From a virus: a stretch of 43,054 nucleotides of DNA. The stretch spans positions 1 to 43,054 of the IMG/VR virus record IMGVR_UViG_3300018432_000566; one strand, given 5' to 3'. How positions within the stretch are numbered: the first letter of the stretch is position 1; each line of letters begins with the position of its first letter. Below, piece by piece: positions 1-5,895 of this stretch. The position numbers and the translations under genes were made by a program. Below the pieces are notes generated by a model, which had not been told where the DNA came from, ran no database searches, and saw only the letters and a program-made list of their open reading frames with translations.

Positions 1-861
1 TCACGCCGAGGTTGCGGCCGACGTGGTGGTCGCGGAGCGGGCGGTGCCGCGGTAGACGGGCGCCTTGCCGTCGAACTTCTCGGAGATGCGGCCGGTGATG
101 TCTCGAACCGCGTCCTCGAGGATCTTGTCGAGGTTGACGAGGTCGTAGCCCATCAGCAGCTCACCGCCACGGATGCGGTACCGCAGCTTCGCGGTCACCG
201 GCTGGGTCACCTCGCCGACGAACGTCGCCAGGACGAGACCGAACTCGGTCGGAACCTCCAGCTCGCCCTCCTGGCCCGCGCTCGCCTCGATGTCGGCCTC
301 GTACCGGAACCCGCGGGCGCCGTTGTCGAGCCGACGCGTCGACTTGAACGCGGCCGTCTCGGTGCCCTCGATCGACTGGACGATCTCGAGCAGCTCGGCA
401 CCGTCCGGGTTAGCGATGTCGAGCAGCGACCTGTCGATGTGCTCGGCGAACTCGAGCTGCTTGATGAACCGGCCGTTGAGCTTGAGCCAGCGCTCCCACT
501 CCGCAGACGGCTTCAGCGCGAGCTCGACGCGGTGGTCGCCCCAGCCCGCCTTCTCGGCGTTGTCGTTGAGGACCGCCACGACCGTCGCACCGGCGCTGCC
601 GCTGGACGTCTTGCCCTCGTCGACCCAGATCGTCGTTGCGCCCTCCTCGAGCAGACGATCGACGACCTCCATGAACGCGTCCACGGTCGACGGCTTGTAC
701 GTCGCCCGCGCCCGGTTCGGCACCGGGAGGAACTTCTCCAGGTCAACGACCCTGTGGGTCGCGTTGGCCGGGACGATGATCCCGTACTGCTTCGAGGGAT
801 CGAGCACCTCGGGCTCCGCGCCCATGAGCGCGTTGTCGATGACCGCCTGAGCGTCCGACAT
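1..861 (-). CDS. DUF2303 (YfdQ-like) phage protein
   Basis: A 286-residue protein that I recognise as the DUF2303/YfdQ family from its overall pattern: a basic, aromatic-rich middle followed by a beta-rich C-terminal half. The molecular function of the family is not established; members sit in early regions of temperate and lytic phages. The start ATG (859-861) shares one base with the stop of the gene before it (TGATG), so the two are probably translated together. The stop codon is exactly at bases 3-1, so the gene is complete. The last ~15 residues are a low-complexity Ala/Thr/Ser tail. The family call is from memory, not a search. Confidence 0.75.
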   Translation of the reverse strand: MSDAQAVIDNALMGAEPEVLDPSKQYGIIVPANATHRVVDLEKFLPVPNRARATYKPSTVDAFMEVVDRLLEEGATTIWVDEGKTSSGSAGATVVAVLNDNAEKAGWGDHRVELALKPSAEWERWLKLNGRFIKQLEFAEHIDRSLLDIANPDGAELLEIVQSIEGTETAAFKSTRRLDNGARGFRYEADIEASAGQEGELEVPTEFGLVLATFVGEVTQPVTAKLRYRIRGGELLMGYDLVNLDKILEDAVRDITGRISEKFDGKAPVYRGTARSATTTSAATSA

Positions 862-1238
862 CAGAGTGCCTGCCTTTCATCCTTCGTGGTGGGATCCGCC
901 GAGGCGTCGCGCAGGCCCGTCAACTCGGGCTGGCGCGGGTCGCGGCGGCTGAGGTTGCCGTCGTCGTCGGCGTAGAACAGCGACGGCTCGGCGTCGGCGA
1001 TCGGCACATCGGCCGTGACCTTGTCGCTGACGATGAACGTGCCCGGCACCTTGCCCGGCGCGACCGTCACCTTCAGCGTCAAGGCGCCCTTCTTGCCGTG
1101 CTGCTGGACGCCCGCCACGATCTCGGCAAGCGACTCCGACAGCTCCTTGTGGAGCGTCCCTCGCCGCTGCTCCTGTAGGAACTGGGCATACGGCTTGGTC
1201 TGCACCGTTGCCGGCTCCTGATCTGCTTCGTCGGCCAT
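861..1238 (-). CDS. Hypothetical early phage protein, partner of DUF2303 gene
   Basis: A 125-residue acidic protein beginning MADEADQEP. I chose the ATG at 1238 because GAGAGGAG lies just upstream. A longer in-frame reading to 1412 exists, but its extra 58 residues are the Arg/Gly/Ala-rich text typical of a shadow of the neighbouring gene. An amphipathic N-terminal helix (KPYAQFLQEQRRGTLHKEL) precedes a beta-rich core with VTVAPGK and TFIVSDKV. I do not recognise a named family. Direct coupling to the DUF2303 gene suggests the two products act together. Confidence 0.7.
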   Translation of the reverse strand: MADEADQEPATVQTKPYAQFLQEQRRGTLHKELSESLAEIVAGVQQHGKKGALTLKVTVAPGKVPGTFIVSDKVTADVPIADAEPSLFYADDDGNLSRRDPRQPELTGLRDASADPTTKDERQAL

Positions 1239-1255
1239 GATCTCCTCTCGATTGC

Positions 1256-1513
1256 TCACGTTCCGGTCCACGCCTGTTCGGCATGGCCGCCAAGGTCGTT
1301 CTCCGCGCGGTAGGTCCCCGACAGCGGCTCTGGGTCGTCCTGCTCGAGCAGCCACCGCGACAGCGCCACGTTCGCCCGCGCCCGCGTCGAGATCACGTCG
1401 ACCTCGACCCACTCCGGCCGGTCGTAGCCGTCACGCCGAAGCTCGAAGATCCGCGTCACCGTGTAGGGGCGGGGAGCGGTCGCGGGTCGACGACGTGTCG
1501 CCACCGCGCTCAC
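1256..1513 (-). CDS. Small hypothetical protein
   Basis: An 85-residue protein with no family I recognise. The N-terminal 15 residues are basic; the rest has alternating charged and hydrophobic residues (TVTRIFELRRDGYDRPEW, then ARANVALSRWLLEQDD), consistent with a small folded domain. Its start codon overlaps the stop of the upstream membrane-protein gene by four bases (1510-1513). That supports it as a real cistron of the left-end operon. No catalytic motif is visible. Confidence 0.6.
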   Translation of the reverse strand: MSAVATRRRPATAPRPYTVTRIFELRRDGYDRPEWVEVDVISTRARANVALSRWLLEQDDPEPLSGTYRAENDLGGHAEQAWTGT

Positions 1514-1962
1514 CCGGCCCGCTCTCCGTTAGCGACCGCCTGGAGCAGGGCGAAGTCCTCGGCGGTGAACGTAAAGCCGAGTGCAACATCGGCCTTCGCT
1601 CTCACACACGCGGCGTGACCTTTGAGGAACGCCTCGGCCCACGCCGCACGCGCGTTGTGGTCGGTCACCAGACGGCGACGCCACCGCGGCGCGATCGCCG
1701 AGAACCGCCACGGCTCAAGCTCCTCGACCTCGGGGATCTGGTGAGCGAACGCCGCAGCTTCACCAGCCTCGTAGCCCGCGCGTGACGCTGCACCGACTGC
1801 GGCGTCGTGGCGCTCGCGTCGCGGCTCGAGAACGAGACGCTGATAGAGCGCCGCCAGCCCGATCAGGATCGCGGCCACGGCGATCACGCCGAGCACCCAG
1901 GCGATCCCGATAATCACCGGCAGCGGTAGCGCCGCGATCACCGACCCACCGTCCTTCCACAT
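1510..1962 (-). CDS. Single-pass membrane protein
   Basis: About 150 residues (158 if the GTG at 1986 is used). After a short charged start (MWKDGG) there is one strong hydrophobic segment of about 30 residues (VIAALPLPVIIGIAWVLGVI and on). The rest is a soluble, Ala-rich helical domain with RRERHDAAVG and a Trp/Arg-rich stretch. Predicted topology is one transmembrane helix with a cytoplasmic or outer soluble domain. The start is uncertain: the GTG lies inside the small upstream ORF, and the ATG has only a weak GAGCGGA upstream. Function unknown. Confidence 0.6.
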   Translation of the reverse strand: MWKDGGSVIAALPLPVIIGIAWVLGVIAVAAILIGLAALYQRLVLEPRRERHDAAVGAASRAGYEAGEAAAFAHQIPEVEELEPWRFSAIAPRWRRRLVTDHNARAAWAEAFLKGHAACVRAKADVALGFTFTAEDFALLQAVANGERAG

Positions 1963-2105
1963 GGCGCGTAGATCCGCTCGTAGCACTCACGCTCGGTCAG
2001 CGGCGCCGAAGGCCGGCGAAGGCACGCGAACAGGCCGGCCCGCCGGGTGGCGGGCCGCTCGCTTGCGCGCGCCTCGATACGGCGGGCTGAGGGACGAACC
2101 GGCAT
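1938..2105 (-). CDS. Small basic protein (55 aa), ATG coupled
   Basis: A 55-codon ORF starting ATG at 2105-2103. Its first base is the last base of the stop codon of the preceding small gene (TGATG), giving translational coupling. The product is Arg-rich (MPVRPSARRIEARASERPAT...) and ends CYERIYAPCGRTVGR with two cysteines. It overlaps the membrane-protein gene by 25 bases or more. The main support is the unbroken chain of coupled starts and stops from 2576 down to here. It could still be chance coding. Confidence 0.4.
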   Translation of the reverse strand: MPVRPSARRIEARASERPATRRAGLFACLRRPSAPLTERECYERIYAPCGRTVGR

Positions 2106-2212
2106 CAGTCGCTCGCCCTCTCACGACGCGCACCGACGACCAGGAGCGCAGCCACGGCCAGCAGAAGCGCGACCGTCCACACCGGCCCGTGGATCAGCAC
2201 CGACGCGATCAC
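2105..2212 (-). CDS. 35-residue transmembrane microprotein
   Basis: A very small ORF with a GTG start at 2212, preceded by a good ribosome-binding site (GGAGG, 7-base spacer). The product reads VIASVLIHGPVWTVALLLAV, then AALLVVGARRERASD: one hydrophobic helix of about 20-25 residues and a charged C-terminal tail. Its start overlaps the stop of the upstream 51-residue gene by four bases (GTGA), and its stop touches the next ATG. It is a plausible single-pass inner-membrane microprotein. Function cannot be read from the sequence. Confidence 0.6.
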   Translation of the reverse strand: MIASVLIHGPVWTVALLLAVAALLVVGARRERASD

Positions 2213-2364
2213 CGTCGCGCCTCCTCGAACGCACGATCCTCGAACGCCGAGCCAGCATCGCCGACTCGGCGAGCAGCCCAGCGGACGGCGTCGCTGGCGA
2301 CAACGAGGCCGTACTCGATCTCCGCGAAGACATCAGCGGCGAGGTTGAGCAGCCGGAGATTCAC
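2209..2364 (-). CDS. 51-residue hypothetical protein, coupled
   Basis: The GTG start (2364-2362) overlaps the TGA of the upstream helix-turn-helix gene as GTGA. The stop in turn overlaps the GTG of the 35-residue membrane protein. The product (VNLRLLNLAADVFAEIEYGL..., then a charged helix ending AFEEARR) reads as two amphipathic helices and has the composition of a genuine small protein. No family recognised. The double four-base overlap is the strongest evidence that it is translated. Confidence 0.55.
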   Translation of the reverse strand: MNLRLLNLAADVFAEIEYGLVVASDAVRWAARRVGDAGSAFEDRAFEEARR

Positions 2365-2576
2365 GCGACGGCCTCCGCTGCCGGCTCGTCGTCGGCGGAC
2401 CAGATGTCCGTCACCTGCAGCTCGAGGAAGTCAGCGATCTTGCGCGCGTTCCTGCCGCGCGGCTCGCTCTCCCCCGTCTCGGCTCCGGCCCACACTCGGC
2501 GGGTGACGCCGATCTTGTCGGCCATCTCCTGCTGGCTGAGGCCGCGGTTCTTGCGCTCGGCCAGGAGGTTGACCAT
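2361..2576 (-). CDS. XRE-family helix-turn-helix regulator
   Basis: A 71-residue Cro/CI-type DNA-binding protein. The HTH occupies residues ~5-55: LLAERKNRGLSQQEMADKIG is helices 1-2, then VTRRVWAGAETGE is the turn and recognition helix. The C-terminus (ADFLELQVTDIWSADDEP) is the usual short tail. With only one HTH domain it probably acts as a dimer. It starts one base before the end of the upstream HTH gene (TGATG at 2574-2578), so the two regulators are co-expressed from the promoter near 2820-2852. Confidence 0.88.
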   Translation of the reverse strand: MVNLLAERKNRGLSQQEMADKIGVTRRVWAGAETGESEPRGRNARKIADFLELQVTDIWSADDEPAAEAVA

Positions 2577-2815
2577 CAGGCGTTCCTCTCCGGCCGAAAC
2601 AGGTCGAGCGGGTCCTCGTACTGGAGCGCGCGAGCGAGCCGCGCCTGCGTCTCCATGTGCGGGTTGCGCACCCGGCCCTTCTCGATGTCGCGGATCGTCT
2701 TGCCGCTGACGCCCGACATGCGGCCGAGGGCGTCGATCGAGAGGTGCTTCCTGGCCCGAGCGCGAAGTAGATCGTGGTTCGGAGCGCCTGGCCGGGGGTT
2801 AGGTCCCTGTCGCAT
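2576..2815 (-). CDS. XRE-family helix-turn-helix regulator, first gene of left operon
   Basis: 79 residues with an XRE HTH at ~18-65. LLRARARKHLSIDALGRMSG is followed by VSGKTIRDIEKGRV, the turn and recognition helix. A short tail LFRPERNA follows. The ATG at 2815 has no Shine-Dalgarno sequence. It lies only a few bases after a -35/-10-like pair (TTGCAC at 2852-2847, TACGTT at 2829-2824), so the message may be leaderless. It faces the rightward XRE gene at 2910 across a region with repeated operator-like half sites, the layout of a phage genetic switch. Confidence 0.88.
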   Translation of the reverse strand: MRQGPNPRPGAPNHDLLRARARKHLSIDALGRMSGVSGKTIRDIEKGRVRNPHMETQARLARALQYEDPLDLFRPERNA

Positions 2816-2819
2816 TGAT

Positions 2820-2875
2820 CCGAAACGTATCAGAACGTTTGGAAACGTGCAACTTCGTTCGGAATGGTTCAGAAG
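2820..2875. promoter_or_regulatory. Divergent operator/promoter region with repeated AAACGT half-sites
   Basis: Between the divergent XRE genes lie AAACGT (2823-2828), its inverse ACGTTT (2835-2840) and AAACGT again (2843-2848). CCGAAACGT, TGGAAACGT and CGGAATGGT recur about every 20 bases, roughly two helical turns, and CAGAACG/CAGAAGC recurs about 35-40 bases apart. A leftward promoter TTGCAC-N17-TACGTT overlaps these half-sites. The arrangement suggests cooperative repressor binding that occludes the leftward promoter. Which HTH protein binds is unknown. Confidence 0.55.
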
Positions 2876-2909
2876 CTTCCGCCTCGGGTCAGCGAATCTC
2901 CTGGGTTAC

Positions 2910-3251
2910 GTGGCCTTCCCAGCAGACATCAAGCACCGCGTCCGAGCGGCGCGCGCCTACGGAGACCTGTCGCTCGACAACATGGCCGAGGCGGCGGAGA
3001 TCGGCCGATCAACGCTTATCCGCATCGAGACCGGCCGTCGACTTCCGAAGCGGGGCGAGCTGCGCGAGATCGCGATTGCAACTGGGCTGCCCTACGAGTT
3101 CTTTACTGCGGACTTGTCTCGGCTTCCCGAGCTGGCACCCGAAGCCGACCCAGTGGACCCGGCGTCGCTGCGCAACAGGCGTGATCGAATAGCTCAAGAA
3201 GATCGCCCCGCCGCCGGCCAGGAGGATGAGCCTCAGCACGGGTCAGGATGA
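2910..3251 (+). CDS. Rightward XRE-family regulator
   Basis: 113 residues from the GTG at 2910. The HTH spans ~5-60: IKHRVRAARAYGDLSLDNMA, then EAAEIGRSTLIRIETGRRLP, then LREIAIATGLPYEFFTADL, the classic XRE pattern. The last ~30 residues are polar and poorly conserved in style (RNRRDRIAQEDRPAAGQEDE). A longer reading back to 2847 or 2655 is possible but adds non-domain text, and no clear Shine-Dalgarno marks the start. Its 3' end overlaps a leftward ORF (3103-3342) by ~150 bases, so one boundary may be wrong. Probable CI- or Cro-like role. Confidence 0.8.
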   Translation: MAFPADIKHRVRAARAYGDLSLDNMAEAAEIGRSTLIRIETGRRLPKRGELREIAIATGLPYEFFTADLSRLPELAPEADPVDPASLRNRRDRIAQEDRPAAGQEDEPQHGSG

Positions 3252-3342
3252 GGTCGGCGGCGCGGAGTAGGACTTCGCGGTCAGCCGCATAGCGGCTCGC
3301 TTCTTCCTCGTCGACCTCTCCCCGCAGGGCCAGCTCCCTCAC
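3103..3342 (-). CDS. Small acidic hypothetical protein, convergent with XRE gene
   Basis: 79 residues from a GTG at 3342. The N-terminal half (MRELALRGEVDEEEASRYAA, then DREVLLRAADLILTRAEAHP) reads as a real helical protein. A Shine-Dalgarno-like AGGGAAGGG precedes the start. A well-formed leftward promoter (TTGCAC-N16-TATAGG, 3399-3372) lies ~25 bases further upstream. The C-terminal half is antisense to the end of the rightward XRE gene, which is the main reason for doubt. If real, it is a small regulatory-region protein under the same box as the XRE gene at 2815. Confidence 0.45.
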   Translation of the reverse strand: MRELALRGEVDEEEASRYAADREVLLRAADLILTRAEAHPPGRRRGDLLELFDHACCAATPGPLGRLRVPAREAETSPQ

Positions 3343-3371
3343 ACCCTTCCCTGCGCCCCTCGCCTTGCGAA

Positions 3372-3399
3372 CCTATAAGCCCGGTCGGAAACGGTGCAA
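3372..3399 (-). promoter_or_regulatory. Leftward promoter with shared TTGCAC-GTTTCC box
   Basis: Reading leftward: TTGCAC (3399-3394), a 16-base spacer starting CGTTTCC, then TATAGG (3377-3372), followed by a Shine-Dalgarno and a GTG start at 3342. The -35 plus GTTTCC block is nearly identical to the one in front of the XRE gene at 2815 (TTGCAC-GTTTCC, 2852-2841). The shared part is larger than a -35 hexamer, so it is probably an operator bound by one of the local XRE proteins. Confidence 0.55.
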
Positions 3400-3524
3400 T
3401 CCCCAACTGGCTTAGTAAGGCGACGTACCCCGCATCTTGCGAACGCACAGCGCGCCCCGACCGCGTTCTTGGAGGGAGGCGGGCGGGGCGCGCGACTGCC
3501 CTTGACTGGAGGGCAGGAAACGCG

Positions 3525-3552
3525 ATCTTACCCGATTTTTCCTCTTAGGGAA
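3525..3552 (-). promoter_or_regulatory. Leftward promoter-like element with TTCC-N6-GGAA palindrome
   Basis: Read leftward: TTCCCT (3552-3547), 16 bases, TAAGAT (3530-3525). The spacer holds GGAAA and TCGGG blocks that match, in the same order, the element in front of the rightward gene at 11208 (11146-11173). The palindrome TTCC-N6-GGAA lies at 3539-3552. Because the palindrome is symmetric it could also act on the rightward XRE gene at 3592. Confidence 0.45.
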
Positions 3553-3591
3553 TAGACAACGTGCAGGCCGCCTGCCAGACATCCCGGTCCC

Positions 3592-3810
3592 GTGGAGCCC
3601 GCCGAACAGGTCGCCGCCAACCTGCGCCGGCTCCGAAAGGAGCGCGGCCTGACACTCGAGGCGCTCGCCTCGGCGTCCGGCCTCAAGTACAGCGACATCG
3701 CCAAGATCGAGACGCAGGGCCGCGAGCCGCGCGTCGGAACGATCGTCAAGCTCGCCCGCGGCCTCGGCGTCAGCGTCGCCGAACTGTTCGCCGGCATTGA
3801 CGTCGGATAG
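3592..3810 (+). CDS. XRE-family regulator (single HTH domain)
   Basis: 72 residues, GTG start at 3592. The whole protein is one XRE domain: VAANLRRLRKERGLTLEALA, then SASGLKYSDIAKIETQG, then TIVKLARGLGVSVAELFAGI. It resembles small Cro-like or restriction-modification controller proteins. There is no clear Shine-Dalgarno (CCCGGTCCC precedes the start), so translation may be weak or leaderless. A TTCC-N6-GGAA palindrome 40-53 bases upstream is a candidate autoregulatory site and recurs upstream of the gene at 11208. Confidence 0.88.
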   Translation: MEPAEQVAANLRRLRKERGLTLEALASASGLKYSDIAKIETQGREPRVGTIVKLARGLGVSVAELFAGIDVG

Positions 3811-3846
3811 GCTCACGACCGTACTCAGAAGGAATCCACCAGGGGG

Positions 3847-4071
3847 TTGACGACTGTGCTGTTCGCATTGTTCGTTGGGGCGCTATTCGTCGGTCTGCCG
3901 GTGGGCGCCGTGTTTGGCGAGGGGGCGGCTGTAGGCGGCACCGCCATCGGAACGATCGCTTACATGGTCTGGGCGACCTGTCCGAGCTGCTCGAAGCTCA
4001 CAGCGCCTCTGGCGCCGGCCTGCCCGTCCTGCGGTCGCGACAAGAAGACCGGCAAGCTGCCGACCTCCTGA
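3847..4071 (+). CDS. Small membrane protein with C-terminal zinc ribbon
   Basis: 74 residues from TTG at 3847 (71 if the GTG at 3856 is used; GGGGG 9 bases upstream favours that one). Residues ~3-40 are hydrophobic and Gly-rich (LFALFVGALFVGLPVGAVFG, then GTAIGTIAYMVW), enough for one or two membrane passes. Residues ~44-60 form a CPSC-x9-CPSCG zinc ribbon, followed by a basic tail RDKKTGKLPTS. It follows the XRE gene on the same strand and ends just before a strong terminator. A role in superinfection exclusion or signalling at the membrane is possible but not shown. Confidence 0.7.
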   Translation: MTTVLFALFVGALFVGLPVGAVFGEGAAVGGTAIGTIAYMVWATCPSCSKLTAPLAPACPSCGRDKKTGKLPTS

Positions 4072-4078
4072 ACGACAA

Positions 4079-4110
4079 AAGCCTCCGCCGCCCGAAGGCG
4101 ACGAAGGCTT
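4079..4110. terminator. Bidirectional terminator
   Basis: AAGCCT (4079-4084) pairs with AGGCTT (4105-4110), with an inner GC-rich CGCC/GGCG stem and a CCGAA-type loop. An A-run on the left and TTAAG on the right give U-rich tails in both directions. It sits exactly between convergent genes ending at 4071 (rightward) and 4143 (leftward), so it should stop both the regulatory and the late transcripts. Confidence 0.75.
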
Positions 4111-4142
4111 AAGCTCCCTCACGCTCACCCTCTAGTTGAGGG

Positions 4143-4481
4143 TTATTCGTGCCGGCGCTCCTCCGACAAGGTCGCGTAGTGGAACGCCGCCGCGCCGTGT
4201 AGTGCGGCGAGGTTGAGCTCGGCGAGCCCGCCCTCGCCGCGCAGCCGACGACCGAGCGTGTCGAGCAGCGAGTAGACGCCGATGTCCGCCGCCTCCTCGC
4301 GGCTGTTGCCGGGACCGTCCCAGTCCAGTGCAAGGAAGGCGTCACCGAACTCGCGCTGGCCCTGCTCGATCCGATCGACGACCATCGCGTCGAAGCGAAC
4401 CGTGCGGATCCCGAGCTTCTCATCCGCCTCGCGGGCGAGATGCTGACGCCACAAAGCCTCGAACGCCGGGTCGCGTCCCAT
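4143..4481 (-). CDS. Hypothetical protein at end of late operon
   Basis: 112 residues starting MGRDPAFEALWRQHLAREAD. It is acidic and mostly helical by composition, with no signal peptide or membrane segment. A middle DWDGPGNSREEAADIGVYSL and a C-terminal HYATLSEERRHE give no family I recognise. It is the last gene of the leftward late transcript, 4 bases after the stop of the holin-like gene, so it is probably a lysis-cassette or accessory late protein. Confidence 0.7.
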   Translation of the reverse strand: MGRDPAFEALWRQHLAREADEKLGIRTVRFDAMVVDRIEQGQREFGDAFLALDWDGPGNSREEAADIGVYSLLDTLGRRLRGEGGLAELNLAALHGAAAFHYATLSEERRHE

Positions 4482-4484
4482 CGG

Positions 4485-4907
4485 TCAGCCCTTGATTCCG
4501 CCGAGCTGCTCGCGCACCTCGTCGAGCGGCGGGCTGCCAGGGTCGTGCTCGGTGCGCAGGACGGTGCCGGCGTTCGGCCAGCGGTAACCGACGATCGAGC
4601 CGGCGACCAGCGAGACGAACGCCTGCAGCAGCGGATCGTTCTCGGCGAAGTCGACCAGCTCGACGGCGAGGTAGGTCAGGCCGGTCGTGACGACGGTCGA
4701 CACGAGCTTCGAGTCGAGCGTCCGCAGGACCGCCACGACGGAGTCCGTCGTGGACAGGCCGGCGGCGAGGGCGACCGCGAGCGCGGTCAGTGCCGCCCAG
4801 AACGGGTCGAGCGGATCGCCGCCGACCTCGAGCGCGACGCGGGTGACGATCGCGGCCACGAACGCGAGGACGAGCGGCAACGGGAGTGAACGTAGGAACT
4901 TGAGCAT
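4485..4907 (-). CDS. Multi-pass membrane protein, putative holin
   Basis: 140 residues with three or four hydrophobic segments: ~8-28 (LPLVLAFVAAIVTRVALEV), ~36-54 (FWAALTALAVALAAGLSTT), ~68-88 (LVSTVVTTGLTYLAVELVDF) and ~93-110 (LLQAFVSLVAGSIVGY). A charged C-terminal tail follows. It lies 12 bases downstream of the CHAP lysin gene, with GGAGG in front of its ATG. A small multi-pass protein beside the endolysin is the usual setting for a holin, but the fold was not recognised directly. Confidence 0.6.
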   Translation of the reverse strand: MLKFLRSLPLPLVLAFVAAIVTRVALEVGGDPLDPFWAALTALAVALAAGLSTTDSVVAVLRTLDSKLVSTVVTTGLTYLAVELVDFAENDPLLQAFVSLVAGSIVGYRWPNAGTVLRTEHDPGSPPLDEVREQLGGIKG

Positions 4908-4919
4908 CGGAGCCTCCTT

Positions 4920-5594
4920 CTAGGCAGGGACGACGTTGAGGACGCCGAGGACGAATGCCCGCGGCCGGGTGCGGTCGTAGACGCCGCCCCCGTTCGCCTG
5001 GCTGCCGCCGTTCGACGGGGACGTGTTGAACTCGCGGGTCGGGATCACACCGCCGCGCATCGGTCCTCGAGCCAGAGCGACGTGGTCGGCGCCCGTGCCG
5101 GGGGTGAAGTCCATGACGACGATCGCGCCCGGGTGCGCCTGCTCCGGCGCGACACGTCGGAGCACGTATCGGCGGCCGTCCTTGGCCGTGAACGTCTCGC
5201 CGTGGTAGCTGAGGATGTTCGGCGTGTAGACGGTGCCGTCAGGCAGCTTGAGCCCGGCGCCCTTGAGGTAGGACCAGATCACCCCGAGGCCGCAGTAGGG
5301 CTGGCCGACCATCCAGGTGAGCGCGCCGCCGGCCTTGACGACGTAGTCGATCATCGACTGGAGCCACGGGGCGCGGTTGTTGCTCTCGGTCTTGCCGAGC
5401 ATCGTGCCGGCGGCCTGGAGGGCGAGCTGGCCGGGCGGTGCCTCCGCTGCGCGGATCAGCTTGCGGCGGGTGGCGATGTTCTTCGCGGCCTTCGCGATCG
5501 CCACGCGGATCGCGTGGAACTTGCGGCGGCGGGCGCTCTGCTTCTTCAGCGCGCGACGCTGCGTCGCCTTGCGACGGTCGAGCTGGGACGGCAT
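4920..5594 (-). CDS. CHAP-domain endolysin
   Basis: 224 residues. The catalytic CHAP (cysteine, histidine-dependent amidohydrolase/peptidase) domain covers ~75-222. The nucleophile is likely Cys101 in GQPYCGLGVIWSYLKGAG and the base His171 in GADHVALARG, after the PGAIVVMDF strand. The family cleaves peptidoglycan stem peptides or crossbridges. The first ~50 residues are very basic and helical (LDRRKATQRRALKKQSARRR), with no signal peptide, so export would depend on a holin. It could bind envelope polymers. GGAGG lies 6 bases before the ATG. No separate cell-wall-binding domain is evident. Confidence 0.82.
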   Translation of the reverse strand: MPSQLDRRKATQRRALKKQSARRRKFHAIRVAIAKAAKNIATRRKLIRAAEAPPGQLALQAAGTMLGKTESNNRAPWLQSMIDYVVKAGGALTWMVGQPYCGLGVIWSYLKGAGLKLPDGTVYTPNILSYHGETFTAKDGRRYVLRRVAPEQAHPGAIVVMDFTPGTGADHVALARGPMRGGVIPTREFNTSPSNGGSQANGGGVYDRTRPRAFVLGVLNVVPA

Positions 5595-5703
5595 GGTGAC
5601 CTCCTACGGGTCGGGATTGGCTTCTCGCTCGCTCCCCCACTCCGCCCGCAGCGCCGCTGTCGCGGCCGTGGGGCGTCGCAGTGACGCGAGCCGGTCTACG
5701 TCG

Positions 5704-5895
5704 TCAGGCGTGCCGTTTTGCGGCGCTCGTGAGCGCGGGCCGTGCGCCGTTCGCGCGGCGCGGCATCTCGGCGCGACGGCGGGCGAGCGCTTGGCCGCGC
5801 CGGCCGAGGTCGGCCCAGAACGCGTCGGACTCCGCGCGGGCCTCAGCGAGGCGGGCTCGGTAGCGGCGCGTGCGGGCGCGGGACTCGTCGGCCAT
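5704..5895 (-). CDS. Small basic protein, possibly frameshifted
   Basis: 63 residues, Arg/Ala-rich and helical (ESRARTRRYRARLAEARAES). The start at 5895 overlaps the end of the collagen-like gene by one base. Right after its stop, another frame runs to 5596 and encodes the protein-like text TPDDVDRLASLRRP followed by AALRAEWGSEREANPDP, with no usable start of its own. A single +1 slip or a one-base error at the AAAA run near 5714 would fuse the two. Function unknown. Confidence 0.5.
   Translation of the reverse strand: MADESRARTRRYRARLAEARAESDAFWADLGRRGQALARRRAEMPRRANGARPALTSAAKRHA

Larger units (their letters stand above)
3343..3591. other. Regulatory intergenic region without a convincing gene
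   Basis: About 250 bases with no well-supported ORF. It holds the leftward TTGCAC/TATAGG promoter (3372-3399), a second leftward promoter-like element with a TTCC-N6-GGAA palindrome (3525-3552), a possible rightward -35 TTGACT (3502-3507), and two direct copies of the 9-mer GTTCGCAAG on the minus strand (near 3362-3371 and 3436-3444). A weak GTG ORF (3281-3448, minus) opens with protein-like sequence but turns into Gly/Arg repeats and is not called. Confidence 0.5.

Noticed and set aside
3281-3448. Leftward GTG ORF of 55 codons in the regulatory region
   Set aside because: Starts with protein-like text but turns into Gly/Arg low complexity; overlaps another ORF and a promoter.
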